DNA from: Bacteroidota bacterium
GTDB taxonomy: Bacteria; Bacteroidota; Bacteroidia; UKL13-3
Assembly: GCA_027487835.1 (NCBI GenBank)
Contig: JAIYCU010000030.1
Location: forward strand, 1-64,000
Length of the DNA: 64,000 nt
Direction of reading: 5' to 3'
The translations under genes and the position numbers were made by a program. The first letter of the stretch is position 1. Every line of letters begins with the position of its first letter. Positions 43,870 through 52,704 of the stretch are shown here, piece after piece. The notes under the pieces are model-generated. The model was not told the DNA's origin, searched no databases, and worked only from the letters and a program-made list of their open reading frames with translations.

Positions 43870-45224
43870 TTTGCTTGCACCGTCAATGCTGCCTTATAGG
43901 TTTCTAAGCACCTATTTCTAGCAAACTCGTGCACCACAATGGGCCGAGGATAATTGGGGGTAGCCAATTCTGGCAACCACTTTTTAAGGTAAACCCCTTG
44001 AGGGTCAAATTTTGCAGTTTGTAAGGTAGGATTAAACACCCTAAAATAAGGCGCCGCATCGGTGCCACTCCCTGCTGCCCATTGCCAGCCCCCATTATTG
44101 GCAGATAGGTCGAAATCTAACAATTTGCTTGCAAAATAAGCTTCGCCCCAACGCCAATCTATGAGCAGGTGTTTGGTTAAAAAACTGGCCACAATCATGC
44201 GCACGCGGTTATGCATAAAGCCGGTGGTATTTAGCTCGCGCATGCCTGCATCTACAATGGGATACCCAGTTTTCCCTTGGCACCATTTTTCAAACTCTTC
44301 GGGATTATTGCGCCAAGCAATTTTATCGTAAGCTGGCTTAAATGCTTGGGTGGCAACAAACGGAAAGTGCCATAAAATTTGCATGTAAAACTCGCGCCAA
44401 ATCAATTCATTTAAATAGGTTTCGCTTAAAGCAATCGCCTTGGCTGCTTTTTGCCGCACGCTTATGGTGCCAAACCTAAAATGTAAACCCAAGCGAGAAG
44501 TTCCCTCAATGGCTGGAAAATCTCTTTGAGTTTTATAATTAGCAATAATACTTTGCTTAGATTCAGTAGAAGGATAATTGGCTTGTGCTATAGGTTCAAA
44601 GCCCATTTCTTTTAAGCTGGGCATGGGCAAATTACTCACCTTTAAAAAGGCCGCATAATGCGGTGCACAGGCAAAGGGCGCTAAAGCTGGCAAGGCAGGC
44701 AAGGGGTCAGGTAAGGTTTTAAAACTATCTAGGCCTAATAGCTTAGCCTTCCATTTTCTGCTATAAGGCGTAAAAACTGTATAGGGTTTGCCATCGTCTT
44801 TTAATACATCGGCATGGTTAAAAACAACTTGGTCTTTATAGGTATTAAAGTCAGCTTTATATTCGGTTGCTATCGATTGCACCGCGGCATCCCTTTGGCG
44901 GGCATAAGGTTCATAATCTTCATTGGTATAAATGGCTTCAATGTCATAGGCTTCAAACAAGCGAGTAAAAACTTCCAAGGGTTCGCCATATTCAATGTGC
45001 ATATCAGATTCCATTTGGTTCAAACCATATTTTAAAATGGCTAAGGTTTGATGGATAAATTGCACCCTAAGGTCTTTTTTGTTTTCTAATTTATCTAAAA
45101 TGGCTTTGTCAAAAATAAACAAAGGCAGCACAGGGAAGCCAGCTTGTAGCGCAAAATGCAGGGCTGCATTATCTTCCAAACGCAGGTCGCGCCTAAACCA
45201 CATCAACACCACTTTCTTTTTCAT
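43866..45224 (-). CDS. phrB: Deoxyribodipyrimidine photolyase
   Basis: 452-aa flavoprotein that repairs UV-made pyrimidine dimers with blue light. The N-terminal photolyase alpha/beta domain (VVLMWFRRDLRLEDNAALHF) binds the antenna pigment. The C-terminal FAD domain has TSRLGLHFRFGTISVR, LIWREFYMQILWHFP, DAGMRELNTTGFMHNRVRM and the DWRWGEAYFASKLLDFD / NNGGWQWAAGSGTD blocks expected of class I CPD photolyases. (6-4) photolyases have a different active-site pattern. The gene is alone; two iterated 10-mers lie in and just upstream of it (45017, 45228). Confidence 0.9.
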   Translation of the reverse strand: MKKKVVLMWFRRDLRLEDNAALHFALQAGFPVLPLFIFDKAILDKLENKKDLRVQFIHQTLAILKYGLNQMESDMHIEYGEPLEVFTRLFEAYDIEAIYTNEDYEPYARQRDAAVQSIATEYKADFNTYKDQVVFNHADVLKDDGKPYTVFTPYSRKWKAKLLGLDSFKTLPDPLPALPALAPFACAPHYAAFLKVSNLPMPSLKEMGFEPIAQANYPSTESKQSIIANYKTQRDFPAIEGTSRLGLHFRFGTISVRQKAAKAIALSETYLNELIWREFYMQILWHFPFVATQAFKPAYDKIAWRNNPEEFEKWCQGKTGYPIVDAGMRELNTTGFMHNRVRMIVASFLTKHLLIDWRWGEAYFASKLLDFDLSANNGGWQWAAGSGTDAAPYFRVFNPTLQTAKFDPQGVYLKKWLPELATPNYPRPIVVHEFARNRCLETYKAALTVQAN

Positions 45225-45280
45225 ATAGGTTCAAACCTCAAATAATTTGAAATGTTTGAATAAAAATAGTTAAAACCACT

Positions 45281-45287
45281 TACTTTG
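45281..45287 (+). promoter_or_regulatory. Promoter-like box right before the next gene
   Basis: TACTTTG (45281-45287) is one base short of TAnnTTTG, with TTTG at 45255-45258, 22 bp upstream. Transcription would begin at or very near the ATG at 45293, giving a nearly leaderless mRNA. Confidence 0.35.
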
Positions 45288-45292
45288 CCTTT

Positions 45293-45781
45293 ATGAAGCA
45301 TCCTTTGCTAGGAATAATTTTCCTATTTCTTTTTGTCGGTTTGAACCAAACCATGTTCGCTCAAAAGCCAAACAAAAATGGGTATGAAATACGGGTAGAT
45401 GCCTATAAGAAAATTAGAGATACGGCCTTGGTGCGCGTGCAACAATATAAAAACGACACCTTACTGCAAGAACTTTATTGCTTGATGATTCCTAGTTGCC
45501 GCGTAGCATACGGACTAAAACTAGGAAAGTTTACGGCCTTTAAGCGCTATTATTCGGTTGATGTTTTAACTCCACACGGACGCTATAGTAAAATTTATCC
45601 AGATGGTAATTGGGATAGAGTTTTTGACCATGGCGTATTGCTTTCGTCTGTTTATATTGATAGCCAAGGAAACAAAATGCCAGAACCTAAGTTTGACAAT
45701 GCAAGCAACGATATCACTATCATAGAAAACAATAGGCGTTGCAAACAACAAGAGAAAAGGTATTATAACATTATACAATAG
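45293..45781 (+). CDS. Small exported protein of unknown function
   Basis: 162 aa with a signal peptide (LLGIIFLFLFVGLNQTMFAQ). The middle (VDVLTPHGRYSKIYPDGNWD) has a loose likeness to MORN/YwqK-type repeats, too weak for a call. Two bases separate it from folA, so it may be cotranscribed with folate and purine genes. One iterated 10-mer (45338) encodes the GLNQ of the signal peptide. Confidence 0.5.
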   Translation: MKHPLLGIIFLFLFVGLNQTMFAQKPNKNGYEIRVDAYKKIRDTALVRVQQYKNDTLLQELYCLMIPSCRVAYGLKLGKFTAFKRYYSVDVLTPHGRYSKIYPDGNWDRVFDHGVLLSSVYIDSQGNKMPEPKFDNASNDITIIENNRRCKQQEKRYYNIIQ

Positions 45782-45782
45782 C

Positions 45783-46265
45783 ATGAACATTGCAATGATA
45801 GTGGCGGCCGACCTAGAAAATGGCATTGGGAAGAACAATGCCTTGCTTTGTCATTTGCCCAATGATTTAAAGTTTTTTAAGCAAACCACCAGCGGCTACC
45901 CCATCTTAATGGGACGGAAAACCTTTGACTCCATTGGCAAAGCATTGCCCAATAGACGCAATGTGGTGATAAGCAAAACCCTAAATAGCTTGGCAGGTTG
46001 CGAGGTATATGCAAGCATAGAATTGGCGCTGGAAGCCTTAGCGCAAGAGCCAAAAGTGTTTATTATTGGCGGTGATTCGATTTACAAGCAAGCCTTATCC
46101 TATACCAACGAAGTGATCTTAACACGCATACACCATCGGTTTGAAGCAGATGCGTTTTTCCCTGAATTGCCCGAACAAGAATGGGAATTGGTTTTTAATG
46201 CCGCGCATGAAGCTGATGAAAAGCATTTGTATGATTATAGCTTTCAGTTGTATAGAAGGCATTAG
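45783..46265 (+). CDS. folA: Dihydrofolate reductase
   Basis: 160 aa; reduces dihydrofolate to tetrahydrofolate with NADPH. Conserved parts: MNIAMIVAADLENGIGKNNA, LPNDLKFFKQTT (catalytic acid Asp), ILMGRKTFDSIGKALPNRRN, FIIGGDSIYKQAL. Length and motifs are those of the chromosomal enzyme, not of a plasmid trimethoprim-resistance type. It begins 1 bp after the previous gene's stop codon. A block of inverted repeats follows its stop. Confidence 0.95.
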   Translation: MNIAMIVAADLENGIGKNNALLCHLPNDLKFFKQTTSGYPILMGRKTFDSIGKALPNRRNVVISKTLNSLAGCEVYASIELALEALAQEPKVFIIGGDSIYKQALSYTNEVILTRIHHRFEADAFFPELPEQEWELVFNAAHEADEKHLYDYSFQLYRRH

Positions 46266-46271
46266 GTTTTG

Positions 46272-46328
46272 GGATAGTCCATGGTCGATGGTTGATAGTC
46301 TATGGTCCATGGTCTATCGACTATCGAC
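46272..46328. repeat. Second cluster of GTCCATGG/CTATCGAC repeats
   Basis: Words such as GATAGTCCATGGTCGATGG, GATAGTCTATGGTCCATGG and TCTATCGACTATCGACTG fill the gap between folA and purD. They are close relatives of the cluster at 36776-36876 and can fold on themselves, possibly ending the folA transcript. The iterated 10-mer GGTTCAAACC follows at 46341. Confidence 0.6.
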
Positions 46329-46362
46329 TGCAACAATTTCGGTTCAAACCGAAAAATGAAAC

Positions 46363-46370
46363 TATATTTG
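46363..46370 (+). promoter_or_regulatory. TAnnTTTG promoter box of purD
   Basis: TATATTTG matches the -7 consensus, 19 bp before the purD ATG. The place of the -33 TTG is taken by the iterated motif GGTTCAAACC (46341-46350), which ends 12 bp upstream of the box. Confidence 0.45.
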
Positions 46371-46388
46371 CGGCTCATTTTTGCGTTT

Positions 46389-47669
46389 ATGAATATTTTA
46401 TTACTTGGTTCTGGTGGCAGAGAACATGCATTTGCCCGCGCAATGGCGGCGAGTAAGCATTGCACTCAACTCTTTATTGCCCCTGGTAATGCTGGCACTT
46501 TGGCCCATGGAAAAAATGTGGCTTTAGCTATTAATGATTTTGAAGCCATTGGGCAGTTTTGCCTTGCAGAAAATATTGCTTTAGTGGTGGTGGGCCCAGA
46601 AGAACCTTTAGTAAAAGGCATCCGAAATTACTTTGAACAATCCAATGAATTAAAACATATTGCGTTGGTGGGGCCCGACCAAACCGGCGCGCAAATGGAA
46701 GGCAGCAAAGATTGGAGCAAGCAGTTTATGCAAAAATATAAGATTCCAACTGCCGCTTATGCCACCTTTACTGCCCATAATCTTGCGGAAGGCTTGGCAT
46801 ACATTGACCAAATGCAGGGCACTGTGGTGCTTAAAGCAGACGGACTTGCCGCAGGCAAAGGTGTATTAATCATAGATGATAAAGAAACGGCTAAGACAGA
46901 GCTTAGCGCCATGATTAGTGAGCTTAAGTTTGGCTCTGCCAGCAGCAAAGTAGTGATAGAAGAATTTTTAGAAGGAATAGAACTTTCTGTGTTTGTATTA
47001 AGCGATGGAAATGGATACAAACTGCTTCCCTCGGCCAAAGATTATAAACGCATTGGCGAAGGCGATACAGGACTAAACACGGGTGGCATGGGCGCTGTTA
47101 GCCCTGTTCCATTTGCCGATGAAAGTTTCTTGGCCAAGGTTGAATCACAAATTGTTGTCCCAACTATTGAAGGCCTTAAAGCAGAAGGCATAGTATATAA
47201 AGGTTTTATTTTTATTGGCTTGATGAACATAAAGGGCAACCCAATGGTAATAGAATATAATTGCCGCATGGGCGACCCAGAGACGGAAGTGGTATTGCCA
47301 AGAATTCAATCAGATTTGGTAGAATTGATGTTAGCCACTGCCCAAGGAAATTTGCATGAAATGGAGGTTTTAATTGACCCTAGAGCGGCTACTACCATTA
47401 TGCTGGTATCAGAAGGTTACCCTGGCGATTATGAGAAAGGCAAAGAAATTAGGGGTATAGATAGCATTACAGATTCAATTGTGTTTCATGCAGGAACCAA
47501 ATTAGAGGCACAAGGAAAAATAGTGAGCAATGGTGGCAGAGTATTGGCCATTACTAGCTTGGCAAATAACTTAGCAGAAGCCTTGGCTGTGAGCAATAAA
47601 AATGCAGCCAAAATTGAGTTTAGCAATAAGTATTTTAGGAGAGATATTGGCTACGAGTTTAATGCCTAA
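46389..47669 (+). CDS. purD: Phosphoribosylamine-glycine ligase
   Basis: 426-aa ATP-grasp enzyme of purine synthesis (makes glycinamide ribonucleotide). Start taken at 46389 (MNILLLGSGGREHAFARAMA), the family's normal N-terminus; an upstream in-frame ATG (46302) would run through the repeat cluster and the promoter. Further motifs: VVVGPEEPLVKGI, LKADGLAAGKGV, GDTGLNTGGMGAVSP and YNCRMGDPETEVVLPR. It converges on the next gene with a 4-bp overlap. Confidence 0.95.
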   Translation: MNILLLGSGGREHAFARAMAASKHCTQLFIAPGNAGTLAHGKNVALAINDFEAIGQFCLAENIALVVVGPEEPLVKGIRNYFEQSNELKHIALVGPDQTGAQMEGSKDWSKQFMQKYKIPTAAYATFTAHNLAEGLAYIDQMQGTVVLKADGLAAGKGVLIIDDKETAKTELSAMISELKFGSASSKVVIEEFLEGIELSVFVLSDGNGYKLLPSAKDYKRIGEGDTGLNTGGMGAVSPVPFADESFLAKVESQIVVPTIEGLKAEGIVYKGFIFIGLMNIKGNPMVIEYNCRMGDPETEVVLPRIQSDLVELMLATAQGNLHEMEVLIDPRAATTIMLVSEGYPGDYEKGKEIRGIDSITDSIVFHAGTKLEAQGKIVSNGGRVLAITSLANNLAEALAVSNKNAAKIEFSNKYFRRDIGYEFNA

Positions 47670-49960
47670 GGCTTAATAATCGTGTACATTTTTTCTACAT
47701 CCAATGGATAGTTATTCCATAATACTAATTCATCTGTGGTGGAATAATACACGTTATTTGGCAATTCATAAATTAAGAAACTAGCCAAGTTATACGCTTT
47801 CCCTTCGGCTTCTATGTGCACCATATGCTTAGGTGATTTTGGCTTAAAGGTGTGCGCAATTCTTCTCGTTGACATATAAATTTCTGGGTAAGGCTCAAGG
47901 TGAGAATTATAATGGTACACAATATTCCCCTTTTCATCCTTTTCTGTAATTCTTAATACCGCAAAGCCATTCATGGCAGTTTTACTGCGGGTCCAGAAAG
48001 ATATCACCACACTGTCTTGGCAGTCTATGCGTCCTTCATATAAGGTATGCTTCCCTTCGAGGTAGGTATCTTGCTCCTCTAAATTTGTGAGCGCATTAAC
48101 ACCTACATAATTATCATGCTTAAAAAATCCCAGCTTAGGGCTGCTAATAAAAAGTGATGGATCTTTGGTTTCATATAAAGGCACATTGTTCAACGAATCA
48201 TTAAAGCGCACGTAGCGTTGAATTATCGTATCTGGAATAACTTGATAAAACTGAAATTGATTGTAAGTGAACAAGGGTTGCGCATTGCCAATAAATGCCT
48301 GTTCAAAATTAGACAATGCATCAGGCGCTACCATTAAAAGAAAGGGTTTAGGACTATTAAATTTATAAAAATATTCCTTTGGCAAAACGGGGTGACTAAT
48401 AATCCCTGCAATTTCGAGTCCTTCTGAAACACTGGTTCTCGACATCATATAATTTATCATGGGCAAGCCACTGTGGTAGGTAATGGCCATGGCATTAAAT
48501 ATAGATTTTTCGGAGCCTCCAAACCCTGCCTTTTCATTGCCAATGGTAAAAAACGGTAAGGCAATCAAGGCTTGATAATGCGCGGTATCTAAGTGGTTCT
48601 TTTCAATTACAGCGGGCCATTCAGATTGCAAAAATGCCTTACCCTCGTTGTGGTGATTGACCGCTTTAAACCACTTGGCTTCAATGGCCATACCATCTAC
48701 CAGCATTAATATAGCAGGAATATAAAACACCAATTTTTTGATTTGGGTTGAGGCTAATAGTGCTTTACGATAAAAGTAAAGCAACATAAAAACAGTAAAT
48801 ACATAATAAAAAATCCACGCAAACCTACCTGGCGAGCGAAACTGTAAAAGGGGCTTTAGAAACTGAATAAAGTAATCCAAAGGCGGCATGTAAAAAGGGA
48901 ATACTGCGGCAAAAATATAGGCAAATACCCCAGTATAAATAAACAAGCTATAACCTGGAATTTCAATTAAATTGAGTGAAAAGGTTTTGGTTCGAACCCA
49001 ATTTTTAACAGTTACATAAACCACAAATGCGGCAAAAAATAAACCCATTATGCCTAGGTAGGCATCCCCTTCCGACTCATACTTACCGGCTTGTAGGGCA
49101 TTTGGTATTAGTACATCAAAAGGACTATCAGGTGTAAAGAAAATACTTCTAAAAGTAGCACGATAGTTTAGGAAGCCCCAAGGAATTTCTACACGGTCTG
49201 CCTTGGTGTCCATTTGCCACATAAACATTTTAAATAGCAAGATAGGTGCAATGCCCATCAGCAAAATGAAGGCTGTTTGCTTCCAGGTATGTTTAAGATT
49301 ATTTCGGTTCAACACAAAATGACCCAAGGCAGTAAAACCAAAAAACACCAAGGCAATGGCAAGGTAATACACATGCAAAAAGCACATCATAAAAACAAAG
49401 CCAATGCTTATAAAAACATAACTTATTTTTAACCCTTTAAGATATTGTAAGGTTAGCCACCAAAGTACTGGGATAAAGAAACTATACGCCAAACCATAAT
49501 GGCCAAATATTCTTTCGTTTTGGGGCGCCAACAAGGCAATAACAAAGGCAAAGAAAAAGGCAGCAAAAGGAGCTACCTCATAATGCCTTATTATTTTATA
49601 AAGAAAATAAACAGACAAGGGCAAAGCCAACAATAACAAGGCATTAAAAATGGCTAAGGAAGCACCTAAAGAAATGGTTTGCGGTGCGCCCAATTGCTTT
49701 AATATCAAAACCAATAAGGGTTGATTATCGGTAAAAGTGATTAAATCTTGGTAAGGAAAAGCCATCCCTTTAAAGAGAAAACCACTTTCATATTTTAGGT
49801 AATGCAAAAAGGTAAAGTAGTTTTTAATACCATCATGGGTGGCACTAAAAAAGGTGGTATCTAAATTGGCTAAACCCGAAGGGAAAACTACCCATAAGAA
49901 ACCACCAAATAATAATAAGGCAGCCAAAAAAACACCTAAAAATTCTTTTACTTTTTGCAT
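47666..49960 (-). CDS. Large membrane protein, GT-C/YfhO-like
   Basis: 764 aa. The N-terminal 430 residues carry about eleven hydrophobic helices (VFLAALLLFGGFLWVVF, FAAFFFAFVIALLAP, VFISIGFVFMMCFLHVYYL and others), and the C-terminal third is extracytoplasmic and beta-rich. An acidic residue in the first loop (ATHDGIKNYFTFLHYL) is in the place of the catalytic Asp of GT-C glycosyltransferases. It may transfer sugars from lipid carriers, but the exact family is not recognised. Convergent with purD, 4-bp overlap; 42 bp after the transglycosylase gene in the same direction. Confidence 0.6.
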   Translation of the reverse strand: MQKVKEFLGVFLAALLLFGGFLWVVFPSGLANLDTTFFSATHDGIKNYFTFLHYLKYESGFLFKGMAFPYQDLITFTDNQPLLVLILKQLGAPQTISLGASLAIFNALLLLALPLSVYFLYKIIRHYEVAPFAAFFFAFVIALLAPQNERIFGHYGLAYSFFIPVLWWLTLQYLKGLKISYVFISIGFVFMMCFLHVYYLAIALVFFGFTALGHFVLNRNNLKHTWKQTAFILLMGIAPILLFKMFMWQMDTKADRVEIPWGFLNYRATFRSIFFTPDSPFDVLIPNALQAGKYESEGDAYLGIMGLFFAAFVVYVTVKNWVRTKTFSLNLIEIPGYSLFIYTGVFAYIFAAVFPFYMPPLDYFIQFLKPLLQFRSPGRFAWIFYYVFTVFMLLYFYRKALLASTQIKKLVFYIPAILMLVDGMAIEAKWFKAVNHHNEGKAFLQSEWPAVIEKNHLDTAHYQALIALPFFTIGNEKAGFGGSEKSIFNAMAITYHSGLPMINYMMSRTSVSEGLEIAGIISHPVLPKEYFYKFNSPKPFLLMVAPDALSNFEQAFIGNAQPLFTYNQFQFYQVIPDTIIQRYVRFNDSLNNVPLYETKDPSLFISSPKLGFFKHDNYVGVNALTNLEEQDTYLEGKHTLYEGRIDCQDSVVISFWTRSKTAMNGFAVLRITEKDEKGNIVYHYNSHLEPYPEIYMSTRRIAHTFKPKSPKHMVHIEAEGKAYNLASFLIYELPNNVYYSTTDELVLWNNYPLDVEKMYTIIKP

Positions 49961-50002
49961 GTTTTGGAGCTTACATTTTACTAATAAAATTAATGCTAAT
50001 TA

Positions 50003-52024
50003 CTATTTAGGTTCTATTTCTTCTCCCTCTTCGTCTTGGTTCAAAACATCTTCGAGCAATGAATCACTTACCAAGGTATCACTCTTAATAATGTAATTAA
50101 GTGCAGGGCCATTGATGCGAATTAAATGGGTGAGCCCAAGGGTATCTTCGGGCGGCAAAACACCACGACTAATCATTTTATTGGCCACAAATCTAAAGTT
50201 CTTTTCTAGGTAAGGACGCAGCATACCATCTTTGCCAAAGCGCCACATAAACTTTTTAGGGCTAGGAATAATGGTGGCTAAAAACATGCACTCACTCAAG
50301 GTGAGTTCGGATGCTGATTTCTTAAAATAAAACTGAGAAGCTTCGCCAATCCCGTATACATTTGGTCCCCATTCTATGATGTTTAAGTATACCTCAAACA
50401 TCCTATCTTTTGAACTAATGTGGTTATTTTCTAAAATGTATACTAGCAGAATTTCCTCCAGCTTCCTAGCCATTGTTTTTTCGCGCGTTAGAAATACATT
50501 TTTCACTAATTGCATGCTAATGGTACTGGCACCGCGCTTAAATTTTCCGGTTCTAATATTTTTAGCAATGGATTGTCTAAAGGCTTCTGTTACAAAACCC
50601 CTGTGCCAATAAAAGGAAGGGTCTTCAGTGGTTAAAATGGTCTTTTGCAATATCGCAGAAATGCTCTCAAGGGGCACAAACGAAGGATTGGAAGCACCAA
50701 CTAGAATCCCACGTACTGGTCGGCCATTTTCTATAGGATGATGAATAAACTCGCGGTTTAATTTGGTTAAATCGGCTTCCCCAAATTGCAATATTTTTAG
50801 ATTATCACGTTCGAGTGTGCTCTCAAAAACCATCTCATTGGGTTTATTTTCATTGAAAATAAAATCGAGTCGGTACGAAAAACTACCCGTGGCCTTCATG
50901 CCTTTAACGTGTGCAAACAAGCCTTCGGGCAGGGCATCAACAAAAGCATTAGCTTCGGTTTTTTCTGTCTTAACCACCAAATGATAAATGGTATCAGGGC
51001 CATTTTGAAAATAGACGAAAGGCCGTATCACAATACCATTAAAAATAACTTTACTGCTACTATCAAGGGCAATATAATTGGGACCAATGCGGTAGGCATA
51101 ATCAAATTCCATATTATCAATGACCACATCTTTTGAGGCAATTTTAGGATGATTGAGCAAGAAAGAGTTTACACTTGCTTTTCCGTCGATATGCAATTCA
51201 TCGTCTTCGAGGCTAATATTGCTAATGATAAATCGGGCCGAGCTAAAACCCGTTTGGATATTGAATCGCTCAGGCAAATACGGCATTAAAATTCTACCGG
51301 TATCTGCTTTTGAGAAAATAATATCCGCTTGCTTGGCATCGGGGTTAGCGGTTCCGCTGAGGGTCCAATGCTGCGTTAGACTGTGAGAATTAACCTCCAT
51401 TTTAGAACTCACTTCCCCTTTGAGATAGGTAAGCGAAAGCACTTTAAAATCTACCCATTTTTCATTGTCAATTCCTTTAAGGGAGAAATTAGTAATATTT
51501 ACCTCAGCAGGAATTTTATTAAGCACCTTTGAAATGAGTTTAAAGGCTATTTCTGCATAGTTGGCAGGTTCATTATCGCTAAGTTCGGGCGTGCTATTAA
51601 CGGCGGCTTTTAGGCTGTCTTCGGTTTGAACCAAAAATCCATCAAAGTTTCTAATGCTGTCTCTTTTTGAGAGCTGTAAAAAACCTTCATTCAGGGTAAT
51701 TTCTGCCACGCGAATATCTCCGATAAGTGCATATAAAAAACGAATCTTAAGGGAGAATTCTTCTAGGCGCAAAAGCGTATCTCGATTGGCCGGAATTAAC
51801 TGTAATTTTTTGATACTAACCCCAGAAATGCCTGTAAAACCAGCCTCTCCAATGAGGAGTTCTGCTTGGTATTTCTGTTGGAGCTTAGCTTGAACCTTTT
51901 CAATGGCTTTTTGAAGGAAAAAACCTCGTAAAGAAAAATAAGCGATAATAGATAAAAAGAAAACGACACCGGCTATTTTTAGCAACAGTGTCATTGTCTT
52001 TTTAAATTTGGTATTTTTAAACAT
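50003..52024 (-). CDS. AsmA-like domain fused to GT51 peptidoglycan transglycosylase
   Basis: 673 aa. After one membrane helix (LLLKIAGVVFFLSIIAYFSL), residues about 40-440 look like an AsmA/DUF3971-type beta-rich domain (LLIGEAGFTGISGVSIKKLQ). Residues about 463-640 are a GT51 glycan polymerase with TTEDPSFYWHRG (Glu467), RGASTISMQLVKNVFL, RKLEEILLVYILE, and a YLNIIEWGPNVYGIGEA block. There is no transpeptidase domain. GT51 enzymes polymerise lipid II; the extra N-terminal domain may bind lipid or bridge membranes. The C-terminal tail is acidic (NQDEEGEEIEPK). Confidence 0.82.
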   Translation of the reverse strand: MFKNTKFKKTMTLLLKIAGVVFFLSIIAYFSLRGFFLQKAIEKVQAKLQQKYQAELLIGEAGFTGISGVSIKKLQLIPANRDTLLRLEEFSLKIRFLYALIGDIRVAEITLNEGFLQLSKRDSIRNFDGFLVQTEDSLKAAVNSTPELSDNEPANYAEIAFKLISKVLNKIPAEVNITNFSLKGIDNEKWVDFKVLSLTYLKGEVSSKMEVNSHSLTQHWTLSGTANPDAKQADIIFSKADTGRILMPYLPERFNIQTGFSSARFIISNISLEDDELHIDGKASVNSFLLNHPKIASKDVVIDNMEFDYAYRIGPNYIALDSSSKVIFNGIVIRPFVYFQNGPDTIYHLVVKTEKTEANAFVDALPEGLFAHVKGMKATGSFSYRLDFIFNENKPNEMVFESTLERDNLKILQFGEADLTKLNREFIHHPIENGRPVRGILVGASNPSFVPLESISAILQKTILTTEDPSFYWHRGFVTEAFRQSIAKNIRTGKFKRGASTISMQLVKNVFLTREKTMARKLEEILLVYILENNHISSKDRMFEVYLNIIEWGPNVYGIGEASQFYFKKSASELTLSECMFLATIIPSPKKFMWRFGKDGMLRPYLEKNFRFVANKMISRGVLPPEDTLGLTHLIRINGPALNYIIKSDTLVSDSLLEDVLNQDEEGEEIEPK

Positions 52025-52037
52025 GTAAGCTTAGGTC

Positions 52038-52604
52038 TTAAACTTGCATCAAATCAGCTTCTTTAAGCGCACAAAGGTCATCTACCTTTTTGATATAACT
52101 ATCCGTAGTTTTTTGAACTTGTGTTTCGGCAGTTTTGGCATCATCTTCAGGCACTCCATCTTTTTGTGCTTTTTTTATCGCTTCATTGATGTCTTTTCTG
52201 ATATTTCTTATTTGAATTTTGGCATTTTCTGCCTCAGCTTTCACTTTTTTTACAATTTCTTTTCTGCGATCTTCGGTTAAAGGAGGCAGGCTAATTCTAA
52301 TCATTGCACCATCATTTGAAGGGGCAAAGCCTAAGTTTGCGATGATGATTCCTTTCTCAATGGCCTGAATCATATTTTTTTCCCAAGGCTGAATTGCAAT
52401 GCTGCGCGCGTCTGGGGTGTTTACGTTAGCAACCTGACTTACAGGAACTAACTGGCCGTAATATTCAACTTTTACGGCATCTAACATAGACGGATGTGCC
52501 TTGCCAGCTCTGATTTTTGTGAATTCTGAAGCCGCATTATCTATGGCAGCTTCCATGTTTTTCTTTAGTTCATCGAACAAAGGTTGTAGTCTTGGATCAC
52601 TCAT
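52038..52604 (-). CDS. frr: Ribosome recycling factor
   Basis: 188 aa from the ATG at 52604 (MSDPRLQPLFDELKKNMEAA); a further ATG at 52616 adds only four residues. Conserved parts: FTKIRAGKAHPSMLDAVKVE, YYGQLVPVSQVANV, RSIAIQPWEKNMIQAIEKGI and RKEIVKKVKAEAENAKIQIR. It works with EF-G to split ribosomes after termination. It precedes the transglycosylase gene by 13 bp on the same strand. Confidence 0.96.
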   Translation of the reverse strand: MSDPRLQPLFDELKKNMEAAIDNAASEFTKIRAGKAHPSMLDAVKVEYYGQLVPVSQVANVNTPDARSIAIQPWEKNMIQAIEKGIIIANLGFAPSNDGAMIRISLPPLTEDRRKEIVKKVKAEAENAKIQIRNIRKDINEAIKKAQKDGVPEDDAKTAETQVQKTTDSYIKKVDDLCALKEADLMQV

Positions 52605-52685
52605 AATTGATGTCATTTAGGGAGCTTGCAAATTACAAACCTGAACCTGAATTTATGAAATATTTTTTAGAACGAACCTCATTTT

Positions 52686-52693
52686 TATCTTTG
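52686..52693 (+). promoter_or_regulatory. TAnnTTTG promoter box of gltX
   Basis: TATCTTTG matches the Bacteroidota -7 consensus 12 bp before the gltX ATG; the -33 TTG is not evident. Confidence 0.45.
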
Positions 52694-52704
52694 CTACCTA
52701 GATT

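Noticed and set aside
43866-45224. Cryptochrome or (6-4) photolyase
   Set aside because: The active-site blocks and length follow class I CPD photolyases; no cryptochrome C-terminal extension is present.
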